Below, in pieces: positions 7,986-15,311 of a stretch of 64,000 bases of DNA (its first letter is position 1; the number at the start of each line of letters is the position of its first letter). The translations under genes were made by a program, and so were the position numbers. Origin of the DNA: Paramicrobacterium sp051513965 (lineage in GTDB: Bacteria > Actinomycetota > Actinomycetes > Actinomycetales > Microbacteriaceae); contig NZ_CP195847.1 of NCBI RefSeq assembly GCF_051513965.1, forward strand, positions 2,108,001 through 2,172,000, written 5' to 3'. The notes beneath the pieces were generated by a model, which did not search any database, had not been told where the DNA came from, and saw only the letters and a program-made list of their open reading frames with translations.

Positions 7986-9190
7986 GCCTCATCTCGATCG
8001 ACGACCACCGCGAGCGCATCCTCGCCGCCGCGCGGGTGCTGCCCGTCGAGACGGTACCGCTCGCCGATGCCCTCGGCCTCGTGCTCGCCGACGACATCAC
8101 CACCCGGTGGCCCGTGCCCCTCTTCGACAACTCCGCCATGGACGGCTACGCCGTGCGCGCCGCCGACGCCACCCCGGGCGCCCGGCTGCGGATCGTGGGC
8201 GACGCGCCGGCCGGTTCGAGCGACGACCCGTCGTTCGGGCCGGGCGAGGCCGTGCGCATCATGACGGGAGCGCCCGTGCCCACGGATGCCGACGCGATCG
8301 TGCCGCTCGAGCACACCGACCTCGGCACGGCGATCAGCGAGACACCGCCCGCGGAGATCACCGTCACCGAGCAGCCGAGGCCCGCAGCGCACATCCGCCG
8401 TATGGGTGAGGATGCCGAGGCCGGCTCCCTCTCCGTCGCCGCCGGCACCGAGCTCGGCCCCTGGCAGCTGTCCTCCATCGCCTCGGCCGGTCACGACACC
8501 GTCACGGTGCACCGCCGGCCGCGCGTCGCCGTCATCTCAACCGGCTCGGAGCTCGTCGTCCCCGGGGCCACGCCCGCACGCGGGCAGATCCCCGAATCAA
8601 ACTCTGTGCTGCTGCGGGCAGCACTCACGAGCGCCGGCGCAGACGTCACACGCGTCGTGACCGTGCCCGATGACGCCGAGGCCCTGCGCGCCGAAGTCGC
8701 TGCGGCGAGCGCCGAGAGCGATGCCATCGTGCTTTCGGGTGGAGCGAGCGTCGGCGCATTCGACGTTGTGAAGGCCGTGCTCGGCGGAGCATCCGTTCAG
8801 TTCGATCGCGTCGCGATGCAGCCCGGAAAACCCCAGGGGTTCGGCGTCCTCGACGGCACCCTGATGTTCTGCCTGCCCGGCAACCCCGTGAGCGTTGCGG
8901 CATCCGTTGAGATGTTCGTCAGGCCCGCGCTGCGCGCCATGGCTGGCCACGCCGACATCGACCGGCCGCGCGTCGTCCGAACGGCCGCGGCCAGCTGGCG
9001 CACACCGCCCGGCCGCACCCAGATTCTGCCGGTCATCTTCAACGACCAGATCGTGCAGCCCGCGACCGCAGGCGGCAGCGGGTCGCACCTCGTGACGTCG
9101 CTCGCCGACGCCGAGGGCTTCGCGATCGTTCCCGCCGAGGTCGACCACGTCGCCGAAGGAGACCCCGTGACTGTGATGGTGATGTCATGA
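7982..9190 (+). CDS. moeA: Molybdopterin molybdotransferase
   Basis: A 402-residue MoeA, which inserts molybdate into adenylylated molybdopterin. Conserved segments are LFDNSAMDGYAVRAAD near residue 45, VRIMTGAPVPTDADAIVPLE, VAVISTGSEL, VLSGGASVGAFDVVKAVL and MQPGKPQGFG followed by FCLPGNPVS. The ATG overlaps the moeB stop (ATGA) and its own stop overlaps moaC, so moeB-moeA-moaC form one translational unit. Confidence 0.94.
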   Translation: MSLISIDDHRERILAAARVLPVETVPLADALGLVLADDITTRWPVPLFDNSAMDGYAVRAADATPGARLRIVGDAPAGSSDDPSFGPGEAVRIMTGAPVPTDADAIVPLEHTDLGTAISETPPAEITVTEQPRPAAHIRRMGEDAEAGSLSVAAGTELGPWQLSSIASAGHDTVTVHRRPRVAVISTGSELVVPGATPARGQIPESNSVLLRAALTSAGADVTRVVTVPDDAEALRAEVAAASAESDAIVLSGGASVGAFDVVKAVLGGASVQFDRVAMQPGKPQGFGVLDGTLMFCLPGNPVSVAASVEMFVRPALRAMAGHADIDRPRVVRTAAASWRTPPGRTQILPVIFNDQIVQPATAGGSGSHLVTSLADAEGFAIVPAEVDHVAEGDPVTVMVMS

Positions 9191-9765
9191 CGCTCGAGTC
9201 CTCGCGAAGAATCGGAAATTCTGCGCGCCATGTCGAGGAAGGCGCTTTCCCTCACGGCGTGTCGCCCGAAAATCCGACTTCCGCACACGCAGGGCAGCCG
9301 TTCACGCACCTCGACGCCCGAGGCGAAGCCCGCATGGTCGACGTGACCGAGAAGCAGCCGACCATCCGCAGCGCCACCGCGCGCGGCTTCGTGCGGTGCG
9401 CGCCGCACATCGTCGCCGCGCTGCGCGACGGCACTGCCCCGAAGGGCGATGTGCTTGCGGTTGCGCGCCTCTCCGGCATCCAGGCGGCCAAGCGCACACC
9501 CGAGCTGCTGCCGCTCGCGCACGTCATCGGAGTGCACGGAGCGACCGTCGACCTCGACGTGACCGCCGACGGAGTGAGCATCGAGGCGACCGTTCGCACC
9601 GCGGACCGCACGGGCGTTGAGATGGAGGCCCTCACCGCCGTCAGTGTCGCCGGACTCGCCGTCATCGACATGGTGAAGGGTCTCGACAAGTCGGTGTCGC
9701 TCGAGCACGTGGAGCTGGTGAAGAAGACCGGCGGCAAGAGCGGCACCTGGGTCCGCGGTGAGTGA
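9187..9765 (+). CDS. moaC: Cyclic pyranopterin monophosphate synthase with repeat-derived N-terminal extension
   Basis: MoaC, the second step of molybdopterin synthesis. The family core starts at about residue 38 (FTHLDARGEARMVDVTEK) and continues through LPLAHVIGVHG and the active-site lysine region DMVKGLDKSVSLEHV. The 192-residue product is longer than the usual ~160. Residues 1-37, read from the ATG that overlaps the moeA stop, come largely from a dispersed repeat (9209-9279) and translate as IGNSARH...SPENPT. The repeat keeps the frame open. An internal start cannot be excluded, but no ribosome site precedes the core. Confidence 0.9.
   Translation: MTLESSRRIGNSARHVEEGAFPHGVSPENPTSAHAGQPFTHLDARGEARMVDVTEKQPTIRSATARGFVRCAPHIVAALRDGTAPKGDVLAVARLSGIQAAKRTPELLPLAHVIGVHGATVDLDVTADGVSIEATVRTADRTGVEMEALTAVSVAGLAVIDMVKGLDKSVSLEHVELVKKTGGKSGTWVRGE
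9209..9279 (+). repeat. Dispersed ~71-bp element, copy 2 (translated within moaC)
   Basis: It begins GAATCGGAAATTC, contains GCGCGCCATG and ends CACGGCGTGTCGCC then GAAAATCCGACT, the same block order as 4533-4603 (minus strand) and 24637-24708. It is read in the same frame of the element as in modC. Confidence 0.75.
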
Positions 9766-9783
9766 CAGCCGTGAGTGACAGCG

Positions 9784-10437
9784 ATGAGTGAGGGCGATGA
9801 CCCGTCGCAGCGGCGTCGCGGCGGTCGCACGCACGCCCAGCACGCGGCGATCGTACTCGCCGGCGGTCGCGGTTCACGGCTCGGCGGCGTCGACAAGGCG
9901 AGCGTCGACATCGACGGGCGGATGCTGCTCGAGCACGTTCTCGCGGCGGTCAGCGCCGCGTCGCCCACGATCGTCGTCGGGCCGCCGCACCTCGAGCGCC
10001 CCGGAGTGACCGTCGTGCGCGAAGACCCGCCGTTCTCGGGGCCGGTCGCCGGCATCGCGGCGGCGCTCTCGGCTCTTCAGCAGACCGGAGAGGCCCCGCA
10101 CGACGACGCGAGCGAGACGTGGCTTCTCGCGTGCGATCTTCCCAGGGCGAGCAGCATCGTGGCGCAGCTGGCCGACGCACCGATTCCCGCGGACCGTGAC
10201 GGCATCGCGCTCGTCGACGCAGCGGGCCGCGAGCAGTGGCTCGCCGGACGCTACCGGGTCAGGGCGCTGCGAGCCGCCGTCAGCGCGCTGCCGAGTGTCA
10301 CGGATGCCTCGATGAGACGGCTGCTCTCCGGCATCCGTCTGCACCTCATCGCCGACCGCGACGGCGCCAGCGTCGACCTTGATACTTGGAATGACATCGA
10401 CCACTATCGAAGCAACAGGGAGGACTCTCATGGCTGA
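9784..10437 (+). CDS. mobA: Molybdenum cofactor guanylyltransferase (MobA-like)
   Basis: A ~217-residue nucleotidyltransferase. After a short basic leader comes AAIVLAGGRGSRLGGVDKASVDIDGRMLLEHVL, the nucleotide-binding loop of the MobA/MoeA-associated NTP-transferase family. It is followed by EDPPFSGPVAGIAAAL, LLACDLPRAS (metal-binding Asp) and a C-terminal DLDTWNDIDHY. MobA attaches GMP to molybdopterin to make the bis-MGD used by nitrate reductase, which fits narG downstream. The start is uncertain: GTG at 9775 is in frame, but neither start has a good ribosome site. The spacer repeats GTGAGTGACAGC. Confidence 0.85.
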   Translation: MSEGDDPSQRRRGGRTHAQHAAIVLAGGRGSRLGGVDKASVDIDGRMLLEHVLAAVSAASPTIVVGPPHLERPGVTVVREDPPFSGPVAGIAAALSALQQTGEAPHDDASETWLLACDLPRASSIVAQLADAPIPADRDGIALVDAAGREQWLAGRYRVRALRAAVSALPSVTDASMRRLLSGIRLHLIADRDGASVDLDTWNDIDHYRSNREDSHG

Positions 10438-10672
10438 CACCCCCGCCGATCTCGACGCCTGGGTCGTCGATCTCGCGAACGCGCTCGGCATAGACCCGAG
10501 CGATGTGCCCACCACGACCCTTCTCGACCTCACGCGCGATGTCGCTCACGGCATCACGCGTCCCGCAGGCCCCGTCTCGACCTACCTCGTCGGCGTGGCC
10601 GTCGCGCGCGGCGCCTCGCTCGACGACGCCGTGGCCACCGCGCAGCGCCTCGTGAAAGAGAGGACATCATGA
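10430..10672 (+). CDS. Small DUF6457-type protein in the molybdenum-cofactor operon
   Basis: An 80-residue protein, mostly helical in appearance (LDAWVVDLANALGIDPSDVPTTTLLDLTRDVAHGITRPAGPVSTYLVGVAVARG). It resembles the small actinobacterial proteins grouped as DUF6457, which I recall beside molybdopterin genes. GGGAGGA precedes the ATG at 10430. It overlaps mobA by eight bases and moaD by four. No catalytic motif is visible. The position between mobA and moaD suggests an accessory role in cofactor assembly, but the function is unknown. Confidence 0.75.
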   Translation: MADTPADLDAWVVDLANALGIDPSDVPTTTLLDLTRDVAHGITRPAGPVSTYLVGVAVARGASLDDAVATAQRLVKERTS

Positions 10673-10908
10673 TTCGCGTCCGCTACTTCGCCGGTGCCGC
10701 AGATGCGGCCGGACTCGACGAGCAGCAGCTCGCCGCTCCCGCAACGCTCGGCGCTCTTCGCTCCCAGCTCTCGGCCGCACACGGCGCGGAATTCACCCGT
10801 GTCCTGGGCCGATGCTCACTCATGGTCAACGGGACGCGCCTCAGCGATGACGCTGAGATTCCGGATGCCGCGACGGTCGACGTGCTGCCGCCGTTCGCCG
10901 GAGGATGA
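10669..10908 (+). CDS. moaD: Molybdopterin synthase sulfur carrier subunit
   Basis: A 79-residue ubiquitin-fold protein (MIRVRYFAGAADAAGL ... VLPPFAGG) that ends in the diagnostic Gly-Gly. MoeB adenylates this terminus and, after thiocarboxylation, it donates sulfur within MoaD-MoaE. Its ATG overlaps the preceding stop (ATGA). MoaE is encoded separately on the other strand at 14155-14580. Confidence 0.92.
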   Translation: MIRVRYFAGAADAAGLDEQQLAAPATLGALRSQLSAAHGAEFTRVLGRCSLMVNGTRLSDDAEIPDAATVDVLPPFAGG

Positions 10909-10952
10909 ACCACGAAACCAGCGCCGATAAGGAGTTCTTCCGAGCACCGCGT

Positions 10953-10981
10953 TTGAATAACGACCCGATAAGCACCATTAT
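10953..10981 (+). promoter_or_regulatory. Promoter for the BCCT transporter gene
   Basis: TTGAAT (10953-10958) and CATTAT (10976-10981) are separated by exactly 17 bases, 35 bases before the ATG at 11017. The leader contains GGAGAG just ahead of the start. This is a good sigma-70-type match in otherwise GC-rich DNA. Confidence 0.55.
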
Positions 10982-11016
10982 GGGCAAGCGTCACGTCAGC
11001 GACGAAACGGAGAGAG

Positions 11017-13020
11017 ATGAGCGACGACAGCGGCCCCACGGAGGGCGAAGCGACGATCAACGCCTCTGGCGCATCTGAGCAGAGCATCGCGCAGAACGCA
11101 GATGAGACCTCAGAGCGCACGGACACGAGCGAACGCGTTGCACGTGCGGCGGCCGAAGTTGAAGAGAACACACCGGTGCTTCCGGGTGCGCCCGAAGTCG
11201 ATGTCGCAATCGTCGCGGTTCCTTCGCACATGCACATCGAGGAGAACGACTCCGACGACGAGATCACCGCGAAGCTCAAGCGCCAGGGAGTGCGACTGAG
11301 CAAAGGTCTCATCGCCCCGGCGGTCTTCTGGCCAGCGCTCATCGTGATCGTCGCCGTCGTCGTGCTTGCGGTCGTCTTCCCCGACGGAACCGCGAACGTG
11401 TTCGGTGCCATCCAGGACTGGATCGTCGCCGACATCGGGTGGTACTACATGCTCGTGATCGGCGGCTTCGTCGCCTTCATGATCGTGCTGGCGTTCTCGC
11501 GCCTCGGCTCGGTGAAGCTCGGCAGAGACGAAGATGAGCCCGAGTTCGGCGTGCTCTCCTGGTTCGCCATGCTCTTCGCCGCCGGCATGGGCATCGGTCT
11601 CGTCTTCTACGGCGTCGGAGAGCCGCTCACCTACGCGACCGTCGACCCGAAGCCCGGCTGGGAGGGCGACCAGGGCGACATCGCTGGACTCGCGATGGCG
11701 CAGACCTTCGTCCACTGGGGCCTCCACCCGTGGGCTGTGTACGCCGTGATCGGGCTCTCGCTCGCCTACGCGATCCACCGCCGAGGTCGCCCCGTCTCGA
11801 TCCGCTGGGCGCTCGAGCCGCTCTTCGGCGACAAGGTCAAGTCGTGGCCGGGTGACGTCATCGACATCCTCGCGATCTTCGGAACGGTGTTCGGCATCGC
11901 AACCTCGCTCGGTCTCGGTGTTCAGCAGATCTCGTCCGGGCTTCACGCGATCGGAGTGATCGGTGAGGTCAACAATACGATCCTCGTCGTGCTGATCGTC
12001 GTCATCACGTTCCTCGCGACGATGTCGGTCGTCAGCGGTGTCGGTGCGGGAATCAAGTGGCTCTCGAACATCAACCTCAGCCTCGCGGGCCTGCTCATGG
12101 TCACGATGCTGATCCTCGGTCCGACGGTCTTCCTGCTGCGCAACCTCATTCAGTCTCTCGGCGTCTACCTCGCGAACGTGCTCAACATGACGTTCGACGT
12201 CGGCGCATACACGGGGGATGCCGGTCAGGCGTGGCTCTCGTCGTGGACGATCTTCTACTGGGGCTGGTGGATCGCCTGGGCGCCGTTCGTCGGCGTCTTC
12301 ATTGCGCGCATCTCGCGCGGACGTACCGTGCGTCAGTTCATCGCGGGCGTGCTGCTCGTGCCGACGGTCGTAGGGATGCTCTGGTTCTCCGTTCTCGGCG
12401 GCTCGGGTCTCTTCCACCAGTTCTTCGGTCCGGGAGACCTCGTGAAGGACGGCAAGGTTTCTGCGGAGGGCTCGCTCTTCCAGGTGCTTCAAGCCCTGCC
12501 GCTCGGTCAGGTGCTCTCCGTCATCAGCATCCTGCTCGTCGCGATCTTCTTCATCACGTCGTCTGACTCCGGGTCTCTCGTGGTCGACATGCTCGCCTCG
12601 GGTGGGCACCCGAACCCGCCGATCTGGTCGCGTGTGCTCTGGGCGGGGCTCGAGGGTGCCGTCGCGATCGCGCTCCTCCTCGCGGGCGGGCTGACGACTC
12701 TGCAGACCGGTTCGCTCATCACCGCGCTTCCGTTCAGCATCATTCTCGTGGTGATGTGCATCGCCACCCTGCGCGGGCTCAGCTACGAGCGACGGCAGAT
12801 GGACTACGCCGAACGCGTGGCTCGTCTGAACCGCGTCACATCGCACATCACGGGCCGCATGACCGAGGCGATCCCCGAGATCCCGCAGCTGCGGACCTAC
12901 ATCGACGATCGCATCGACTACCGAATCTCACGTTCGAAGGGCGTGCAGAGACCCCGCAGCGATGTGAGGCCAGAGGATGCTCCCAAGCGGGAGCCCCGCA
13001 GAAAGCGGCGCCCCGAGTAG
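11017..13020 (+). CDS. BCCT-family betaine/ectoine-type transporter
   Basis: A 667-residue secondary transporter with about twelve membrane segments from residue ~105. Family hallmarks are MLFAAGMGIGLVFYGVGEPL, FVHWGLHPWAVYAVIGLSLAY, the tryptophan-rich WTIFYWGWWIAWAPFVGVFIARISRGRT and FFITSSDSGSLVVD. These match BetP-like sodium-coupled carriers of glycine betaine, ectoine or choline; the exact substrate is unclear. The ~100-residue N-terminal region is strongly acidic and the C-terminal tail basic (KREPRRKRRPE). In BetP such charged tails take part in osmosensing. It interrupts the molybdenum gene block and converges with the next gene, separated by two bases. Confidence 0.9.
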   Translation: MSDDSGPTEGEATINASGASEQSIAQNADETSERTDTSERVARAAAEVEENTPVLPGAPEVDVAIVAVPSHMHIEENDSDDEITAKLKRQGVRLSKGLIAPAVFWPALIVIVAVVVLAVVFPDGTANVFGAIQDWIVADIGWYYMLVIGGFVAFMIVLAFSRLGSVKLGRDEDEPEFGVLSWFAMLFAAGMGIGLVFYGVGEPLTYATVDPKPGWEGDQGDIAGLAMAQTFVHWGLHPWAVYAVIGLSLAYAIHRRGRPVSIRWALEPLFGDKVKSWPGDVIDILAIFGTVFGIATSLGLGVQQISSGLHAIGVIGEVNNTILVVLIVVITFLATMSVVSGVGAGIKWLSNINLSLAGLLMVTMLILGPTVFLLRNLIQSLGVYLANVLNMTFDVGAYTGDAGQAWLSSWTIFYWGWWIAWAPFVGVFIARISRGRTVRQFIAGVLLVPTVVGMLWFSVLGGSGLFHQFFGPGDLVKDGKVSAEGSLFQVLQALPLGQVLSVISILLVAIFFITSSDSGSLVVDMLASGGHPNPPIWSRVLWAGLEGAVAIALLLAGGLTTLQTGSLITALPFSIILVVMCIATLRGLSYERRQMDYAERVARLNRVTSHITGRMTEAIPEIPQLRTYIDDRIDYRISRSKGVQRPRSDVRPEDAPKREPRRKRRPE

Positions 13021-13022
13021 GC

Positions 13023-14042
13023 TCAGCGCACCAGCAGGTCCGCGTGGTGTCTCTCCGCGACGTTCGGGTGCGCGCGCAGCCGGTAGCGGAGCGCGTTGTC
13101 GCCGTAGGTCTCAAGAATGGGACTGTTCGTCGGGTCGACGGAGACACCTCGCGCGGCCGCTGAGAGTTCGGGCGGGAGGTCGAGCTTCGGCATGCGCGTG
13201 TCGAGGTGCGGGTTGAAGAAGAACGGCAGGGAGATGCGGTCGGTGCCCTTCCGGGGCGAGATCACACGGTGCAGCGTCGCCTTGAGGTAGCCCTCCGTCG
13301 CGAGCTCGAACATCTCGCCGATGTTCACGACGAATGCGCCCGGCACGCTCGGCGCGTCAATCCACTCACCGTCGTGTTCGACCTGAAGGCCGTCCTTTCC
13401 GGGCTCCACGAGCAGAAGCGTCAGCACGCCGCCGTCGCGGTGATGTCCGACGCCCTGCTTCGGCTCGAGGTCGGATTCCCCCGGGTAGCGCACGATCTTC
13501 AGAATCGAGAACGGGTCGGCGGCGAACGCCTCATCGAAGGCATCCTCCGACGCGCCGAGTGCGACCGCCCACGCACGCAACAGCTTGAGCGCCACGGCGT
13601 TCAGCCGTGCGAGCCACTCGGTGACCGTCTCGCGCAGTTCCGGAAGGGCGTCGGGCCACTGGTTGGGGCCCTCGAGCCGCCAGTAGTCCGCGACGTCGGG
13701 GCCGGGCTCGACGGCATCCTTCTCTGGCCCGATGTCGATCTGCTCACGCCAGTCGACCTGACCGGCGGTGAGCTCAGCGCCGTGGCGCGTGTAGCCGCGG
13801 AACTGCGGACTGCGAACGTTCTCGATCGCGAGCTTCTGCTCCTCGGGCAGGTCGAAGAACCGGCGTGAGACGTCGAGGACCTCATCGATGAGTTCCTGCG
13901 GGACGCCGTGGCCGACGAGGTAGAAGAAGCCGACGTCGTGGGTCACCTGGCGAAGTTCGGCGCGGAAGGCAGCGGCATCGTCCGGGCCAGCGTCGAGGCG
14001 GGACATGTCGAGGATGGGCAGCGAGCGGAGTGAGGTTGTCAT
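13023..14042 (-). CDS. Isopenicillin-N-synthase-like 2-oxoglutarate/Fe(II) oxygenase
   Basis: A ~339-residue non-haem iron oxygenase. The N-terminal domain carries LPILDMSRLDAG and VGFFYLVGHGVP. The iron triad is seen as HHRDGG (His and Asp) and the distal His in TLHRVISPRKGTDRISLPFF, where the Arg-x-Ser would bind 2-oxoglutarate. Substrate unknown; such proteins often hydroxylate amino acids or plant-type metabolites. Start ATG at 14042 aligns with the family N-terminus; no clear ribosome site. Two palindromes lie 40-70 bases upstream. Confidence 0.85.
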   Translation of the reverse strand: MTTSLRSLPILDMSRLDAGPDDAAAFRAELRQVTHDVGFFYLVGHGVPQELIDEVLDVSRRFFDLPEEQKLAIENVRSPQFRGYTRHGAELTAGQVDWREQIDIGPEKDAVEPGPDVADYWRLEGPNQWPDALPELRETVTEWLARLNAVALKLLRAWAVALGASEDAFDEAFAADPFSILKIVRYPGESDLEPKQGVGHHRDGGVLTLLLVEPGKDGLQVEHDGEWIDAPSVPGAFVVNIGEMFELATEGYLKATLHRVISPRKGTDRISLPFFFNPHLDTRMPKLDLPPELSAAARGVSVDPTNSPILETYGDNALRYRLRAHPNVAERHHADLLVR

Positions 14043-14081
14043 GCCGAGAATGCTTGCACCGACAACCATTGCTGTCACGAG

Positions 14082-14109
14082 TGTTACGCGTAACAAATGT
14101 CATGTGACA
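14082..14109 (-). promoter_or_regulatory. Two adjacent palindromes upstream of the oxygenase gene
   Basis: TGTTACGCGTAACA (14082-14095) is a perfect 14-bp palindrome. TGTCA-TG-TGACA (14098-14109) is a 5-bp inverted repeat two bases away. Their centres are 15 bases apart, 40-67 bases before the start of the minus-strand gene. They look like operator sites for a dimeric regulator; which one cannot be told. Confidence 0.45.
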
Positions 14110-14154
14110 CGGATGCTGCTACGCGCTGCTCCTCACGGCATCCACGCGGCTTCA

Positions 14155-14580
14155 TCAGCCGAGCCGACCGAGGCCCACCCACGAGTAGCTGCCGTCGGCC
14201 TCGACCTGCTTCTTCCACACCGGAAGCTCCGCCTTGACCGACTCCACAAGCGCGCGGCACACGTCGAACGCCTCCGCGCGGTGCACGCTCGAGACGGCGC
14301 ACACGATCGCTCCGTCGCCGATGCCCAGCGTGCCGATGCGGTGGCTCACGGCAATGCGCAGTCCGTCAGCGTCCGCGGCCTCCGCGAGCTCCGCGAGAAC
14401 GGCTTCGGCATCGGGGTGGGCGCTGTAGTCGAGCTGCACGACGCGCCCCTCGGCGTCGGGGTCGTTGTCGCGGACGGTTCCGACGAAGAGCGCCGTCGCG
14501 CCCTGGCTCGCGTGTGCGACGGCATCCATGTGCTCTGTGACGTCGAGCGGCCGCTCTGTGACGCGAGCGAACGCGATCAT
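14155..14580 (-). CDS. moaE: Molybdopterin synthase catalytic subunit
   Basis: A 141-residue MoaE. Recognised from GATALFVGTVRDND, VVQLDYSAHPDAEAVL, the segment VSHRIGTLGIGDGAIVCAVSSVHRAEAFDVCRALVESVKAELPVWKKQ and the C-terminal SYSWVG. The lysines of ELPVWKK lie in the active site that binds precursor Z. It works with MoaD (10669-10908). ATG overlaps the stop of the preceding moaB/mog gene (ATGA). Confidence 0.93.
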   Translation of the reverse strand: MIAFARVTERPLDVTEHMDAVAHASQGATALFVGTVRDNDPDAEGRVVQLDYSAHPDAEAVLAELAEAADADGLRIAVSHRIGTLGIGDGAIVCAVSSVHRAEAFDVCRALVESVKAELPVWKKQVEADGSYSWVGLGRLG

Positions 14581-15068
14581 TCGTGATCACCGCCGTCGAG
14601 CTGCGACAGCACGTGCTCGGCGACGGACAGCACCACCGGAACGCCGTCGCGCACGGCGCCCGTCGACCCAGCGAGGTTCACCACGAGCGCGTTTCCCGCG
14701 ATGCCGGCCAGCCCCCGCGAGAGCATCGCACCGGGCACGTTCGCGGCACCGACCCGGCGGATCTCCTCCGCGATACCCGGGAGCGCCAGCCGAAGCAGCG
14801 GCGCAGTCGCCTGCGGAGTCACGTCGCGCGGTGCGAGGCCCGTTCCTCCGGTGGTGATGACGAGCCTCGCCCCGCGATCGATGGCCGTGCGGATGCTGCC
14901 CGCGACGGCATCCTGATCATCGGGCACGACCCGCGACTCGACCTGCCAGCCGGCACCGGTCAGCAGATCCGCCGCGACCGGCCCGGAGGCATCGTCCCTG
15001 ACACCCCGACTGGCCCGATCGGAGACCGTGATGACACACGCGACGCCGACTCCGGAAACTTCGCTCAT
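14577..15068 (-). CDS. MoaB/Mog-type molybdopterin-binding protein
   Basis: A 163-residue single-domain protein of the MoCF-binding fold (adenylyltransferase step). It has ACVITVSDRASRGVRDDASGP, VVPDDQDAVAGSIRTAI, the nucleotide loop LVITTGGTGLAPRDVTPQATAPLL and AMLSRGLAGIAGNALVVNLAGS. MoaB and Mog cannot be separated by eye. The start is ATG at 15068, six bases after TACACT (leaderless pattern), which removes a non-conserved upstream extension. It forms a two-gene unit with moaE. Confidence 0.85.
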   Translation of the reverse strand: MSEVSGVGVACVITVSDRASRGVRDDASGPVAADLLTGAGWQVESRVVPDDQDAVAGSIRTAIDRGARLVITTGGTGLAPRDVTPQATAPLLRLALPGIAEEIRRVGAANVPGAMLSRGLAGIAGNALVVNLAGSTGAVRDGVPVVLSVAEHVLSQLDGGDHE

Positions 15069-15177
15069 ACCGTCAGTGTAGGCAACCGGGGCGCATGAAC
15101 GCGCTCTCAGATGAACGTCTGAATAAACACGGGCGTCTCGCACTCAGGAGCGCAGAGAAAGGAGCACACTCGCCTTA

Positions 15178-15250
15178 ACCGGTGAGATCCACCGGTCAGC
15201 GAGCAGTCGAAGTTAGCCTGTCCCACCGACGCGAACTGCGTTAGGCTCCA
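15178..15250 (+). promoter_or_regulatory. Candidate control region of narK
   Basis: The 243-bp gap before narK holds two ACCGGT sites (15178-15183 and 15191-15196) seven bases apart, then GTTAGCCT and GTTAGGCT about 24 bases apart, the second of which includes a -10-like TAGGCT. No FNR-type TTGAT-N4-ATCAA site is visible. The assignment to nitrate or oxygen control is speculative. Confidence 0.3.
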
Positions 15251-15311
15251 AAAACAAGGAGACAGGGACGTCTTCTTCGACCTCGGCGTCAGAATGACAT
15301 TTGGAGGAAGA

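Noticed and set aside
9000..15311. Molybdenum-cofactor riboswitch before the moa/moe or nar genes
   Set aside because: No leader of sufficient length or conserved structure is visible; genes mostly overlap or use leaderless starts.
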